A stretch of DNA of 64,000 bases from NCBI RefSeq assembly GCF_014208035.1, contig NZ_JACHMK010000001.1:2480001-2544000 (forward strand), read 5' to 3'. The position numbers and the translations under genes were made by a program. This document shows, piece after piece, positions 27,891-35,125 of this stretch. Source of the DNA: Schaalia hyovaginalis (GTDB taxonomy: Bacteria > Actinomycetota > Actinomycetes > Actinomycetales > Actinomycetaceae). Within the stretch, counting starts at the first letter, position 1. Each line of letters begins with the position of its first letter. The notes beneath the pieces were generated by a model. It did no database searches. It saw only the letters and a program-made list of their open reading frames with translations, and was not told the origin of the DNA.

Positions 27891-28633
27891 GCGGTCAATC
27901 GTCCTCGGCCCGGGCGATCGCCCGGGCGACGAAGCGCCCCGGGCGCTTCCCCCATTCCTCCATGGGCATGCTCGTGTGGCTCACCCTCGTTTGGGTGATG
28001 CTGTGGGGCGAGTTCTCGACGAGCCGCGTCGTGTGGGGCTTCCTCCTCGCCCTCCTCGTCACGACCGTCACCCCCTTCCCGGCGAGCCCCTTCGACGGGC
28101 GCTTCCGCCCGCTGGGAGTCCTCATCCTCGGCCTCCGCCTCGTCGCCGACGTCCTCGTCTCCTCCTTCCAGCAGGCCGGCTTCATCCTCTCGGGGAGGCG
28201 CCCGAAGGGCGCGATCATCCGCGTCCACCTGCGCTCCCACTCGGACGCCTATCTCGCGATCATCTCGACGCTCACCGCGGTCGTGCCGGGCTCGGTCGTC
28301 GTCGAAGCGCACCGGGCCAGCGGGACGATCTACGTCCACGTCTTCGATGAGAGGCTCGCGGGCGGCCCCGACGGCGTCCATCGGACGATCCTCGCGCTCG
28401 AGGAGCGGGTGATGCGCGCCTTCGCCTCGCACGAGGAGCTCGTCGACGCGGGCTACGTCCCGGGATCGACCCGCCGTGCTGGACGCCTGCCCGTCCCCTA
28501 TGCGCCGGCTTCCGGCGGGGACGCCGACGGGCTCGAATGCCTTTCGCCGGCCGAGGGAGGCCCCGTCGACGAGGGGAATGCCGATGGCGGCCCCGGCGGC
28601 ACTGCGCGGGCGAGCGGGGGGAGCACGGCATGA
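27887..28633 (+). CDS. mrpE: Na+/H+ antiporter subunit E (Mrp)
   Basis: 248 residues starting at GTG 27887 in a GTGA overlap. Two helices are followed by the MrpE cytosolic domain, with LRSHSDAYLAIISTLTAVVPGSVVVE and TIYVHVFDE (first 20 residues diagnostic). An unusual Gly/Pro/Ala/Asp-rich tail of about 50 residues is present at the end. It is needed for assembly of the complex in other bacteria. Confidence 0.9.
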   Translation: MSGQSSSARAIARATKRPGRFPHSSMGMLVWLTLVWVMLWGEFSTSRVVWGFLLALLVTTVTPFPASPFDGRFRPLGVLILGLRLVADVLVSSFQQAGFILSGRRPKGAIIRVHLRSHSDAYLAIISTLTAVVPGSVVVEAHRASGTIYVHVFDERLAGGPDGVHRTILALEERVMRAFASHEELVDAGYVPGSTRRAGRLPVPYAPASGGDADGLECLSPAEGGPVDEGNADGGPGGTARASGGSTA

Positions 28634-28998
28634 ATCCGGTCCTCCTGCTCCTCGCGGTCCTGCTCTTCGTCTCCGCCTTCCTCGTCCTCTACCGGATCAC
28701 GAAGGGCCCCACCTACCTCGATCGGATGCTCGGGGTCGACATGATGACTTCGATCCTCATCGGCGCCTTCGCCCTGGTCGCCGCGGCGACCAGGCGCGCG
28801 GATCTTCTGCCGGTGTTCGTCGTGCTCGGCCTCGTGGGCTTCGTGGGGTCGACCGCCCTCGCCCGATTCGCGACCCTGGCCGATCCCGACGAGCGGCGCG
28901 TCCTCACCCGCGCGGAAGCCGAGGCGGCGGACCGCGCCCTCATGGACCTGTCGGAGGAAGCCGCACCCGTCCACGACGTCGATTCCGAGGAGGACTAA
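28630..28998 (+). CDS. mrpF: Na+/H+ antiporter subunit F (Mrp)
   Basis: 122 residues from ATG 28630, in an ATGA overlap with subunit E. Three short helices contain RITKGPTYLDRMLGVDMM, the conserved MrpF block, and LLPVFVVLGLVGFVGSTALA. The C-terminal 35 residues are acidic. Its stop TAA shares its last base with the ATG of subunit G. Confidence 0.93.
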   Translation: MNPVLLLLAVLLFVSAFLVLYRITKGPTYLDRMLGVDMMTSILIGAFALVAAATRRADLLPVFVVLGLVGFVGSTALARFATLADPDERRVLTRAEAEAADRALMDLSEEAAPVHDVDSEED

Positions 28999-29390
28999 TG
29001 GACCCCTACGTCCTCCTCGATGTCGCCGGCCTCGCGTGCGTCTGCCTCGGCGTGGTCTTCACCTTCATCGCGTCGATCGGCATGGTGCGCTACCGCGACA
29101 TCCTGTCCAGGCAGCACGTCGCGACGAAGCCTCAGATCTTCTCGCTCATCATGTATTTCCTCGGGATCGCGCTGCTGGTCCGGGAGCCCTCGGTGACGTG
29201 GACGATGCTCCTCGTCATCGCATTCCAAATCATCACGGCGCCGATCTCGGCCCACATGCTGAGCAGGGCCGCCTACCGGACCGGACGCGTCGATCCGTCC
29301 TCGCTCGCCGACGACGCCCTCGGGGAGGACTTGGTGAAGGCGGAGGAGCAGGTGGAAGCGGAGGGCGTCGAAGACGATCCGAAGCCGTAG
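28998..29390 (+). CDS. mrpG: Na+/H+ antiporter subunit G (Mrp)
   Basis: 130 residues from ATG 28998, directly overlapping the stop of subunit F. Three helices carry FTFIASIGMVRYRDILSRQH and ITAPISAHMLSRAAYRTG, which are MrpG signatures, and the tail is acidic. It is the last gene of the operon and is followed by a GC-rich hairpin. Confidence 0.93.
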   Translation: MDPYVLLDVAGLACVCLGVVFTFIASIGMVRYRDILSRQHVATKPQIFSLIMYFLGIALLVREPSVTWTMLLVIAFQIITAPISAHMLSRAAYRTGRVDPSSLADDALGEDLVKAEEQVEAEGVEDDPKP

Positions 29391-29403
29391 GGGCTCAACG
29401 CGA

Positions 29404-29439
29404 GCGGCGGGGGAAGCCCGTGTGGACTTCCCCCGCCGC
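29404..29439 (+). terminator. Hairpin after the Mrp operon
   Basis: A perfect 13-bp stem (GCGGCGGGGGAAG at 29404-29416 with its complement at 29427-29439) has a 10-nt loop and starts 13 bp after the mrpG stop. There is no real T-tract (TTCGCCC follows), so termination strength is uncertain. Confidence 0.65.
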
Positions 29440-29537
29440 TTCGCCCTATCGCGTCGAGCGCTCTTGGGGACCGTGATCCCTACAGGCCGCTCACTTCATC
29501 TTTCGACGAATCTCTTGACGGCGACCACCGCATTGCC

Positions 29538-29595
29538 CCGAAAGCGCCCAAGAGGGCAACGCCTGTCGGTAGGAGGCCTTCTTGGGCGCTTTCGG
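29538..29595. repeat. Long inverted repeat in the 392-bp convergent gap between mrpG and the MFS gene
   Basis: A 16-bp perfect stem (29538-29553 with 29580-29595) is extended by four more pairs (GGGC with GCCT), leaving an 18-nt loop. The gap 29391-29782 otherwise holds only the preceding hairpin. No open frame in it has a credible ribosome site. The repeat may be a bidirectional terminator or a remnant of a mobile element; see findings. Confidence 0.6.
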
Positions 29596-29782
29596 AGATT
29601 CAAAAGACCCGGGATCGCAGGATCATGTACGGGAATCCGCAATTAGGACGCGTCCTCCCCGTGGATGCACTCGCGGAACCGCTGGGGGCGTTTGCCGTCC
29701 TCCTTCTGCCTCCTATGCCGCCGCTGGGCGCCCCACCACGCGATGAGGCGATGGAACGGCCTGAAATCCACTCACAGGCTGT

Positions 29783-31012
29783 TCATCGGCGCAGAACGGG
29801 GTGGATGAAGACGAATACCGTGATCGCCGCGGTGAGGATGATGGAGATGATGAAGGGCGCGAGGGGATTCCATCCGTAAAGGGCGGTGGAAGCGAGCGGG
29901 GCGATGGCGTAGGCGAGGCCGTTATTGGCGTTTATCACGCCCGCGACCGCGCCTTGTTCTTCAACGCCCGTCTTAAGAGTCGGACCGGTGTTATAGCCGG
30001 GCATGGCCAGGCCCATGCCCATTCCCAATAGGCCGCACCCGGCGGCGAGGAGGGCATGGGAGGACGAAGGCCAGATGAGCGCGGTCGCGGCCAGGATGAT
30101 GACGAAGCCGGTGCGCAGGAGCTTCGCGGCCCTCCACCGGGTTTTCGGGGCGATCACGGCTTGGGTGATGATCATGGCGACGCCCATGACGGTCAGGTAG
30201 ATCGCGGAAACGCCGGCGGTCTCGGTCGCAGACAACGCGAAGCGGTCTTGGATCGTGAAACCGAAAATCGTGGCGATCGAGGAGAAGACGAGGAAGATGA
30301 TCAGGCCGCTGAGGAGCCAGGGCGCTACGCGCGGGTCCGTGAAACGGATGCGTTTGGGCTCTTCCGACAAGCGCCCAGGGCCCTGGGGCTTGAAGGCGGC
30401 CAAGAGGATGATCAGCCCTGCAAGCATCACGATGGGCATGACCACCAGGGGGAGGAGGAGCCCGCCGACGGCGGCCAGCGCTCCACCTGCGATGCCCCCG
30501 ATAATGGAGGCCACGCCTTGGGCTGCGCCGATCATGCCGAGTGCTTTGACGCGCCCGTTCTCACTGGCCGTGTGCGTGACCAGGTGGGCTTGAACTGTCG
30601 GCGCAATCGCCGAGATCCCCGCACCGTAGACGAGGCCGCGCGTGATCACGACCCCGAGGACCGCGCCGAGACCGCTGATCGTCCGGTTCATCCCCAGGCA
30701 GGCGATCACGCCGAAGCTGCTGAGGGCGATGATCGCGATCACAAGACCGGAAGCGAGCACACGCTTAGCGCCCAAACGCTGCGAGGCGCGACCCCAATAC
30801 GAACTTGCCCCGGCCAGCACGATCGCCGCAAGCGAGATCGTGGCACCGATATGCCACTCCTCGAGCCCCATCTGCCGTGACAAGGGGGCGATGATCGGGT
30901 TGAGCAGCATCTGGCCCATGAAGGCCAAAAACACGATCCCCACCACCAGTTTCGCTTGAGCACCGGCATCGATGGGGTTCTCGGCCGACTCATCGCCACG
31001 GGGTTCCGACAT
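29783..31012 (-). CDS. Major facilitator superfamily transporter (multidrug-type)
   Basis: 409 residues from ATG 31012, preceded by GGAG at 6-7 bp; an earlier in-frame ATG at 31024 is less likely. It has twelve predicted helices, a first MFS loop motif in the form YWGRASQRLGAKRVL, and GMGMGLAMPGYNTG in the second half. A TetR gene is divergent, 90 bp away across a palindromic operator, so it is probably a repressor-controlled efflux pump. Substrate is unknown. Base composition is somewhat lower in GC than the Mrp operon, suggesting acquisition. Confidence 0.88.
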   Translation of the reverse strand: MSEPRGDESAENPIDAGAQAKLVVGIVFLAFMGQMLLNPIIAPLSRQMGLEEWHIGATISLAAIVLAGASSYWGRASQRLGAKRVLASGLVIAIIALSSFGVIACLGMNRTISGLGAVLGVVITRGLVYGAGISAIAPTVQAHLVTHTASENGRVKALGMIGAAQGVASIIGGIAGGALAAVGGLLLPLVVMPIVMLAGLIILLAAFKPQGPGRLSEEPKRIRFTDPRVAPWLLSGLIIFLVFSSIATIFGFTIQDRFALSATETAGVSAIYLTVMGVAMIITQAVIAPKTRWRAAKLLRTGFVIILAATALIWPSSSHALLAAGCGLLGMGMGLAMPGYNTGPTLKTGVEEQGAVAGVINANNGLAYAIAPLASTALYGWNPLAPFIISIILTAAITVFVFIHPVLRR

Positions 31013-31052
31013 GATCCACTCCACAACTAGAACACTGTTTCAGTCAGGCGCA

Positions 31053-31073
31053 TTGTAGAATGGCGTTCTACAA
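31053..31073. promoter_or_regulatory. Palindromic operator between MFS and tetR genes
   Basis: TTGTAGAA at 31053-31060 and TTCTACAA at 31066-31073 form a perfect 8-bp inverted repeat with a 5-bp spacer. It lies 40 bp from the MFS start and 30 bp from the tetR start. This is the classic size and position for a TetR-family dimer site controlling both genes. Confidence 0.75.
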
Positions 31074-31102
31074 GGGGTCAAGAACCAGAGCGAGGTCACC
31101 TC

Positions 31103-31795
31103 ATGGGAACCGTATCGACGGGGCGCAGAGCCGGATTGTCACGCGAACTAGTGGTGAGCAAAGCCGTGGAATTGAGCGGAGCGAAGGGCATCGACGGCTG
31201 GTCCGTGCGCGACATCGCCCGCGAACTCGATGTCGTCCCCTCGGTGATCTACCACTACTTCTCGAGCAAGGAAGCGATTTGCGATGCGGTCGTGGATCAG
31301 GTGTGCGCAGATATCGAGGTCCCCGATCCCGCCCTCGACTGGAAGGCGTGGTTCCACCAGATGGCCCGCAATTTACGTCCCGCACTCCTGTCGTATCACG
31401 GGATCACCGACAGATTTGCTCGAGGTAAATTCACCCAGCAGTTCCTGCCCATGCTCGATGGAGCATGGTCGAAATTGCAAGAAGCCGGATTCGGCGATAA
31501 CTCAGCCGTCGCATACACGATCATCGCCAATACGCTCATGCACACGATCGGGGCGAGGAATCTTCGCTCATCGAAGCAGCCAGGTCAGCGCCACGATTTG
31601 AACAAGATGCTGGAGCGCTTCGAACCCATGATGACTCAATCAGTCGGCCTGACCAACATCGTCGACTCCTACCTCGAGCCCCTTTCACACCCCGAGAAGG
31701 AGGAGGCGATGTCGGAGGAATACTACGACCTCGTCGTCAGCACGATACTTGACGGAATCGAACACACCCTGCTCGCAAAACCCGAGCGGCGATGA
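31103..31795 (+). CDS. TetR/AcrR family transcriptional regulator
   Basis: 230 residues. The N-terminal DNA-binding domain (about 12-60) contains GWSVRDIARELDVVPSVIYHYF, the TetR helix-turn-helix (diagnostic part VRDIARELDV...YHYF). The ligand domain is not recognisable. It is divergent from the MFS pump and likely represses it and itself through the palindrome in between. Its 3' end marks the left border of the prophage remnant. Confidence 0.93.
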   Translation: MGTVSTGRRAGLSRELVVSKAVELSGAKGIDGWSVRDIARELDVVPSVIYHYFSSKEAICDAVVDQVCADIEVPDPALDWKAWFHQMARNLRPALLSYHGITDRFARGKFTQQFLPMLDGAWSKLQEAGFGDNSAVAYTIIANTLMHTIGARNLRSSKQPGQRHDLNKMLERFEPMMTQSVGLTNIVDSYLEPLSHPEKEEAMSEEYYDLVVSTILDGIEHTLLAKPERR

Positions 31796-31796
31796 C

Positions 31797-32624
31797 GGCG
31801 GTTTTCTGACGAGCACCGCTAGTGCGGACGCCTGCATTCTTACACGCCTCTTTTCATATCAACCCGATGAAGGCGAGACGCTCTGCAAAAACTCCGACTC
31901 GAGAATGCAACGCGCTGCCCCGACGCGACAGCCGCATGCAGGGGTGATGCAGACCCTCACTGGGCGTATGGGTAATAGTGATGACAACGTCCCCATCCTC
32001 CTCGACCAAGCAACCAACCAACACGAGGATTCATCTGTGCGGGTGTTTAGTTTTAACTCCATCCACCACAACAGGCGCAGCGGCGGGATGTATGGGTATG
32101 AAGCCTCAGTAGCGAAAACCCTGGATCTGAAAGGCGGGGAACCTACCTGTAACCAGGGCGGCATGATCATCCTCCAACCCAAGAACGAGGAGGAAACCGA
32201 GGCGGTGTTTGCGGCGTCGAAGAGTGACTTCTTCACCCGGGCCACCGCTAATCAAGCCGGCGCGCTACTGGCGAGCGACTACACCGCACCACCCATGATC
32301 GCCAGCACCACGCTGCGTCCCAGGCGGCTCACCCCGCTCGAGTGCGCCCGCTTACAAGGCTTCCCAGACGATTGGTGCGCCGGTCTCGCCATTACTGACC
32401 CCAGCGAAGATGAGCTGGATTTTTGGCAGGGCGTGTGGGACAGGTGGAACGCCCTGCGCGGGGTCAGACCCCGGTCACGGACACAGGTGGTCAAGTGGCT
32501 CGCCGATCCTGGTGGGGATCGGTCCCAGTACAAACTGTGGGGTAACGGCATCGCCCTACCCGTCGCCCAGCACGTCCTAGGACGGTTGAAAACCTATGCG
32601 GCCACTAGCGATGAACCTCTCTAG
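31797..32624 (+). pseudogene. C-terminal fragment of a phage DNA (cytosine-5) methyltransferase
   Basis: The open frame runs in from the tetR 3' end without its own start or ribosome site. From about 31940 it matches the target-recognition region and C-terminal motifs of phage C5 methyltransferases: RRLTPLECARLQGFPDDW (motif IX-like) and YKLWGNGIALPVAQHVL (motif X). Motif I (SAM binding) and the catalytic PC motif IV are absent, so it cannot be active. It marks the left truncation of the prophage. Confidence 0.8.
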
Positions 32625-32649
32625 AACTGTTGCCAGGTTCCCGGGCTGA

Positions 32650-32690
32650 GGACTGGATGAGGGCCGGTGTCTATGTCTGTATGTGTCATG
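32650..32690 (+). promoter_or_regulatory. Cassette repeat, copy 1 (divergent copy)
   Basis: GGACTGGAT at 32650-32658 and TCTATGTCTGTATGT at 32670-32684 match the two blocks of the repeat found before three later phage genes, with more substitutions. The next gene starts 50 bp downstream. Confidence 0.55.
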
Positions 32691-32739
32691 CCCAGCCCCG
32701 CACACCCGGTGCGGAGCGAAAGACAGGTAAGGAACCACC

Positions 32740-33411
32740 ATGGCACACATTCTTTTCACCCCCGATACCAAGGCCCGCAAACATCTCGCCGCTGTCATCG
32801 CAGAAGTGCTACAGACACAATCGCGGTACGCGGGTGCCCCTTCTTTCGCCTACCATATCGGCCAAGCGTCCCTAGGACGTGACTGGCAGTTGAATGCTGC
32901 TGGGCTAAGCGACCAGCAGGTGGAAGCAGTGATTGAGGCTGCAGCCGCTGCCGGTTTCACCACCCAATCTCCCACAGATAACACCGACGTGGGGCTCACG
33001 CTAGCGTTTCCCACGACCGGGTGGGATGAGGGAACCGGGGCGCGTTTGCAGGCTCTACTGGCCGCTAAAGGCCCCCTGATTGCCAAAGCCCTGAACGTCC
33101 CCGCCCTACCCATGGAGGTGGATGAGGGCCAGGGGGTGGTCAGGTTCGCCTGGTTCACCCAGGTGCCAGACCCGGACACGGTGGAGGCGGTCACGCGCTT
33201 GCTTGAAGCGATGATCGACTACGCCAAGGCCGCCACCCGCATCAACCCAACGGTGCGCCAAGTGGTGAACGAGAAGTACGCGATGCGCTGCTTCCTGCTG
33301 CGCCTAGGCATGATCGGGAACGAGACCAAACACACCCGGCGAATCCTGATGCGCAACCTGGACGGCAACTCGGCTTGGCGCACCCCACCCACACCCGTCC
33401 CAGGGGTGTGA
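32740..33411 (+). CDS. Conserved phage protein of unknown function (prophage 'virulence-related' type)
   Basis: 223 residues, with AGGTAAGGA about 10 bp before ATG 32740. The N-terminal part (LAAVIAEVLQTQSRYAGAPSFAYHIG, diagnostic core YAGAPSFAYHIG) resembles proteins often annotated as virulence-related near methyltransferase and terminase genes in Gram-positive prophages. The C-terminal third is basic, with ETKHTRRILMRNLDGNSAW. Function is unknown. It is preceded by a cassette repeat and followed by a 10-bp hairpin, so it looks like a self-contained transcription unit. Confidence 0.7.
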   Translation: MAHILFTPDTKARKHLAAVIAEVLQTQSRYAGAPSFAYHIGQASLGRDWQLNAAGLSDQQVEAVIEAAAAAGFTTQSPTDNTDVGLTLAFPTTGWDEGTGARLQALLAAKGPLIAKALNVPALPMEVDEGQGVVRFAWFTQVPDPDTVEAVTRLLEAMIDYAKAATRINPTVRQVVNEKYAMRCFLLRLGMIGNETKHTRRILMRNLDGNSAWRTPPTPVPGV

Positions 33412-33423
33412 ACTACCCGGCTC

Positions 33424-33452
33424 GGGGCGCAGGAAAACACCACCTGCGCCCC
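33424..33452 (+). terminator. Terminator-like hairpin after the 223-residue phage gene
   Basis: GGGGCGCAGG (33424-33433) pairs perfectly with CCTGCGCCCC (33443-33452) across a 9-nt loop, 12 bp after the stop codon. There is no T-tract. Confidence 0.65.
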
Positions 33453-33530
33453 TAGCCGTGACAGGCCCTGCCCTCGTGTTTCTTAGTGGCGGTGATCTCT
33501 CGAAAACCCCCACAATACTGGGCAAAAGCG

Positions 33531-33579
33531 ACTGGATAGTGTCCCACACCTATGGCTGTATGTAACTACAAGAAAACAA
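33531..33579 (+). promoter_or_regulatory. Cassette repeat, copy 2
   Basis: ACTGGATAGTG begins at 33531 and CCTATGGCTGTATGTAACT follows at 33550-33568, then AAGAAAACAAC. It matches copies 3 and 4 closely and lies 21 bp before the next gene start. Confidence 0.75.
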
Positions 33580-33599
33580 CAACGAAAAGGAAAACAGCC

Positions 33600-33881
33600 A
33601 TGAACACCACCCTCCAAGCCCTGAAAACCGCAGCGGATGTGAAGAAAGCCTTCGCCTGCCACGCAAACCTCATCCACTACGGGGCCTTCCTGATCGCCAC
33701 CAAAGGGACGTGGAACTACGACACTAACCGGCTGGACTACACCGCCGCATTGTTCGACATCCTCACCGACACCGGCAAGACCGCCACCACGACGGTGATG
33801 ATCGCCGCCGAATCAGACAAAACCTTCCTTGATGCCGGCCACGCAATCGAATGGGCCATCGCCATGATCCACGCCCGCTAA
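33600..33881 (+). CDS. Small phage protein of unknown function
   Basis: 93 residues from ATG 33600 with AAAGGA upstream. It begins MNTTLQALKTAADVKKAFAC and has an alpha/beta look, with a TTVMIAAESDKTF strand-turn. I do not recognise it. It sits between cassette repeat copy 2 and an 11-bp hairpin, so it is probably expressed alone. Confidence 0.65.
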   Translation: MNTTLQALKTAADVKKAFACHANLIHYGAFLIATKGTWNYDTNRLDYTAALFDILTDTGKTATTTVMIAAESDKTFLDAGHAIEWAIAMIHAR

Positions 33882-33897
33882 ACCCCACACGCCGCTT

Positions 33898-33932
33898 GCA
33901 GGCTGCCACCCACCCCAGGGTTGGCAGCCTGC
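33898..33932 (+). terminator. Rho-independent-like terminator after the 93-residue gene
   Basis: GCAGGCTGCCA (33898-33908) pairs perfectly with TGGCAGCCTGC (33922-33932) across a 13-nt loop and is followed by TTCCTTGT. It starts 17 bp after the stop. Confidence 0.75.
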
Positions 33933-34050
33933 TTCCTTGTCCTCCCGCTGCCTGCTGATCACTGACCGGTAGCTGGGAATAATGCTTGACCTGCCGGAGG
34001 AAACTAGTGCTTGAGGTCTCTAAGAAATCGCTGCACATACGCCGAAAGCG

Positions 34051-34100
34051 ACTGGATAGTGGGGCGCGGTCATGGCTGTATGTAGCTAACAGGAAAACAC
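34051..34100 (+). promoter_or_regulatory. Cassette repeat, copy 3
   Basis: ACTGGATAGTGG begins at 34051 and TCATGGCTGTATGTAGCT at 34070-34087, followed by AACAGGAAAACAC. The last block matches copy 4 almost exactly. It lies 24 bp before the next gene start. Confidence 0.75.
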
Positions 34101-34123
34101 ACCGACGCAAGGAGTGAGCGAGA

Positions 34124-34426
34124 ATGGAAACCACGACGCTGGCTAAGGAAAACACCACCCGACTACTACACCGCGCCGCTGCGCTGGGGTACCGCATTGA
34201 CTGCATCAACCCGCATGGTGCTTGCCCGATCACCTGCACCCCGGTGGCCGAGTGCACTCCCGCAGTGTCCTACACCCCCGAAACCGGGTGGGTATGCCAC
34301 ACCGCCAGCAACGAGCAGGTCACGGTTAGCGAGCTGGAGCGGATCGCTGAGGGCTACCAACGCGCCGCCGCCCTGATCACCGCCTTCGAGGCTGCAACCG
34401 ACCTGGCCCCCTACACCCGCCCCTAA
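34124..34426 (+). CDS. Small Cys-containing phage protein of unknown function
   Basis: 100 residues from ATG 34124, with GGAG 9 bp upstream. It contains five cysteines in the middle (INPHGACPITCTPVAEC and a later WVCHTAS), which could bind metal, although no standard zinc-finger spacing is seen. The C-terminal helix ends in a hydrophobic Ala-rich segment. I do not recognise the family. It lies between cassette repeat copy 3 and a terminator. Confidence 0.62.
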   Translation: METTTLAKENTTRLLHRAAALGYRIDCINPHGACPITCTPVAECTPAVSYTPETGWVCHTASNEQVTVSELERIAEGYQRAAALITAFEAATDLAPYTRP

Positions 34427-34438
34427 CTGGGCCTGCGC

Positions 34439-34474
34439 AAAACCCCTTTTTGCCTGTCAGGCAGGAGGGGTTTT
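34439..34474 (+). terminator. Rho-independent terminator after the 100-residue gene
   Basis: AAAACCCCT at 34439-34447 pairs with AGGGGTTTT at 34466-34474, and an inner GCCTG/CAGGC stem fills the centre. The right arm ends in TTTT. It begins 12 bp after the stop. Confidence 0.75.
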
Positions 34475-34531
34475 GGTGGTCTATACCTGGGATTGAGACC
34501 ACTGTTTTTCCTTGGAATATAGGGATTTTAG

Positions 34532-34582
34532 GACTGGATAGTGGTGCACACCTATGGCTGTATGTAACTGACAGGAAAACAC
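34532..34582 (+). promoter_or_regulatory. Cassette repeat, copy 4
   Basis: GACTGGATAGTGG begins at 34532 and CCTATGGCTGTATGTAACT follows at 34551-34569, then GACAGGAAAACAC. It matches copy 2 in the 3' block and copy 3 in the AGGAAAACAC end. It lies 28 bp before the next gene. Confidence 0.75.
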
Positions 34583-34609
34583 AGCCCAACACATGAGGAA
34601 GGCACCACC

Positions 34610-34972
34610 ATGAACCACCAGATCAGCGAAAAAGAACTCAACACCAAACTCGAAGCCCTCGCCCAAGAATTCGGGTTCGAAACCCTCAAAGCTAGGAACA
34701 GTGATGACCTGGACTTCGTTGAGGTTTCAGTCTGGGGATTGCGCGAGCTGCTCGCCGCCGCCTACCAAGCCGGCCTCAAAGACGCCCACGCCGGGGTCAG
34801 CGCGGTGGCAGAGACCACCGGGGTGTTCCAAGCCCGCATCTGCACCCTAGACGGGTGGCAGACAGTTGGCACCGCCTCCACCAAGCGCGAGGCCCTCGCC
34901 TTAGCTGAGGCCGCTTGCACCAAGGCGGGCCTGGACCCCGAATACTGCACCACAGCCCGCCAAATCGCCTAA
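34610..34972 (+). CDS. Phage protein with DUF6900-like N-terminus
   Basis: 120 residues from ATG 34610 behind GAGGAAGG. The segment FETLKARNSDDLDFVEVSVW followed by GLRELLAAAYQAG resembles the short DUF6900 family from phages and plasmids, in which the (R/T)xSDxLDFxEVxVW block is conserved. The remainder is Ala/Thr-rich and unrecognised. It follows cassette repeat copy 4. Downstream 34980-35025 contains an imperfect GC-rich inverted repeat. Confidence 0.65.
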   Translation: MNHQISEKELNTKLEALAQEFGFETLKARNSDDLDFVEVSVWGLRELLAAAYQAGLKDAHAGVSAVAETTGVFQARICTLDGWQTVGTASTKREALALAEAACTKAGLDPEYCTTARQIA

Positions 34973-35125
34973 ACCACTCCGACCCCCGCGCCCGGGTAGG
35001 AAGCGCTCGGGCTGGGGGCTGGTTGGCGGGATGTTTGTGTAGTGACCTGGGTGATTCGGGGTGGCTGGTAGAGGTTCTGGCATGCCAATAGTGTTGATAG
35101 TGACGCAGGAAGGAGGTGAGATGCG

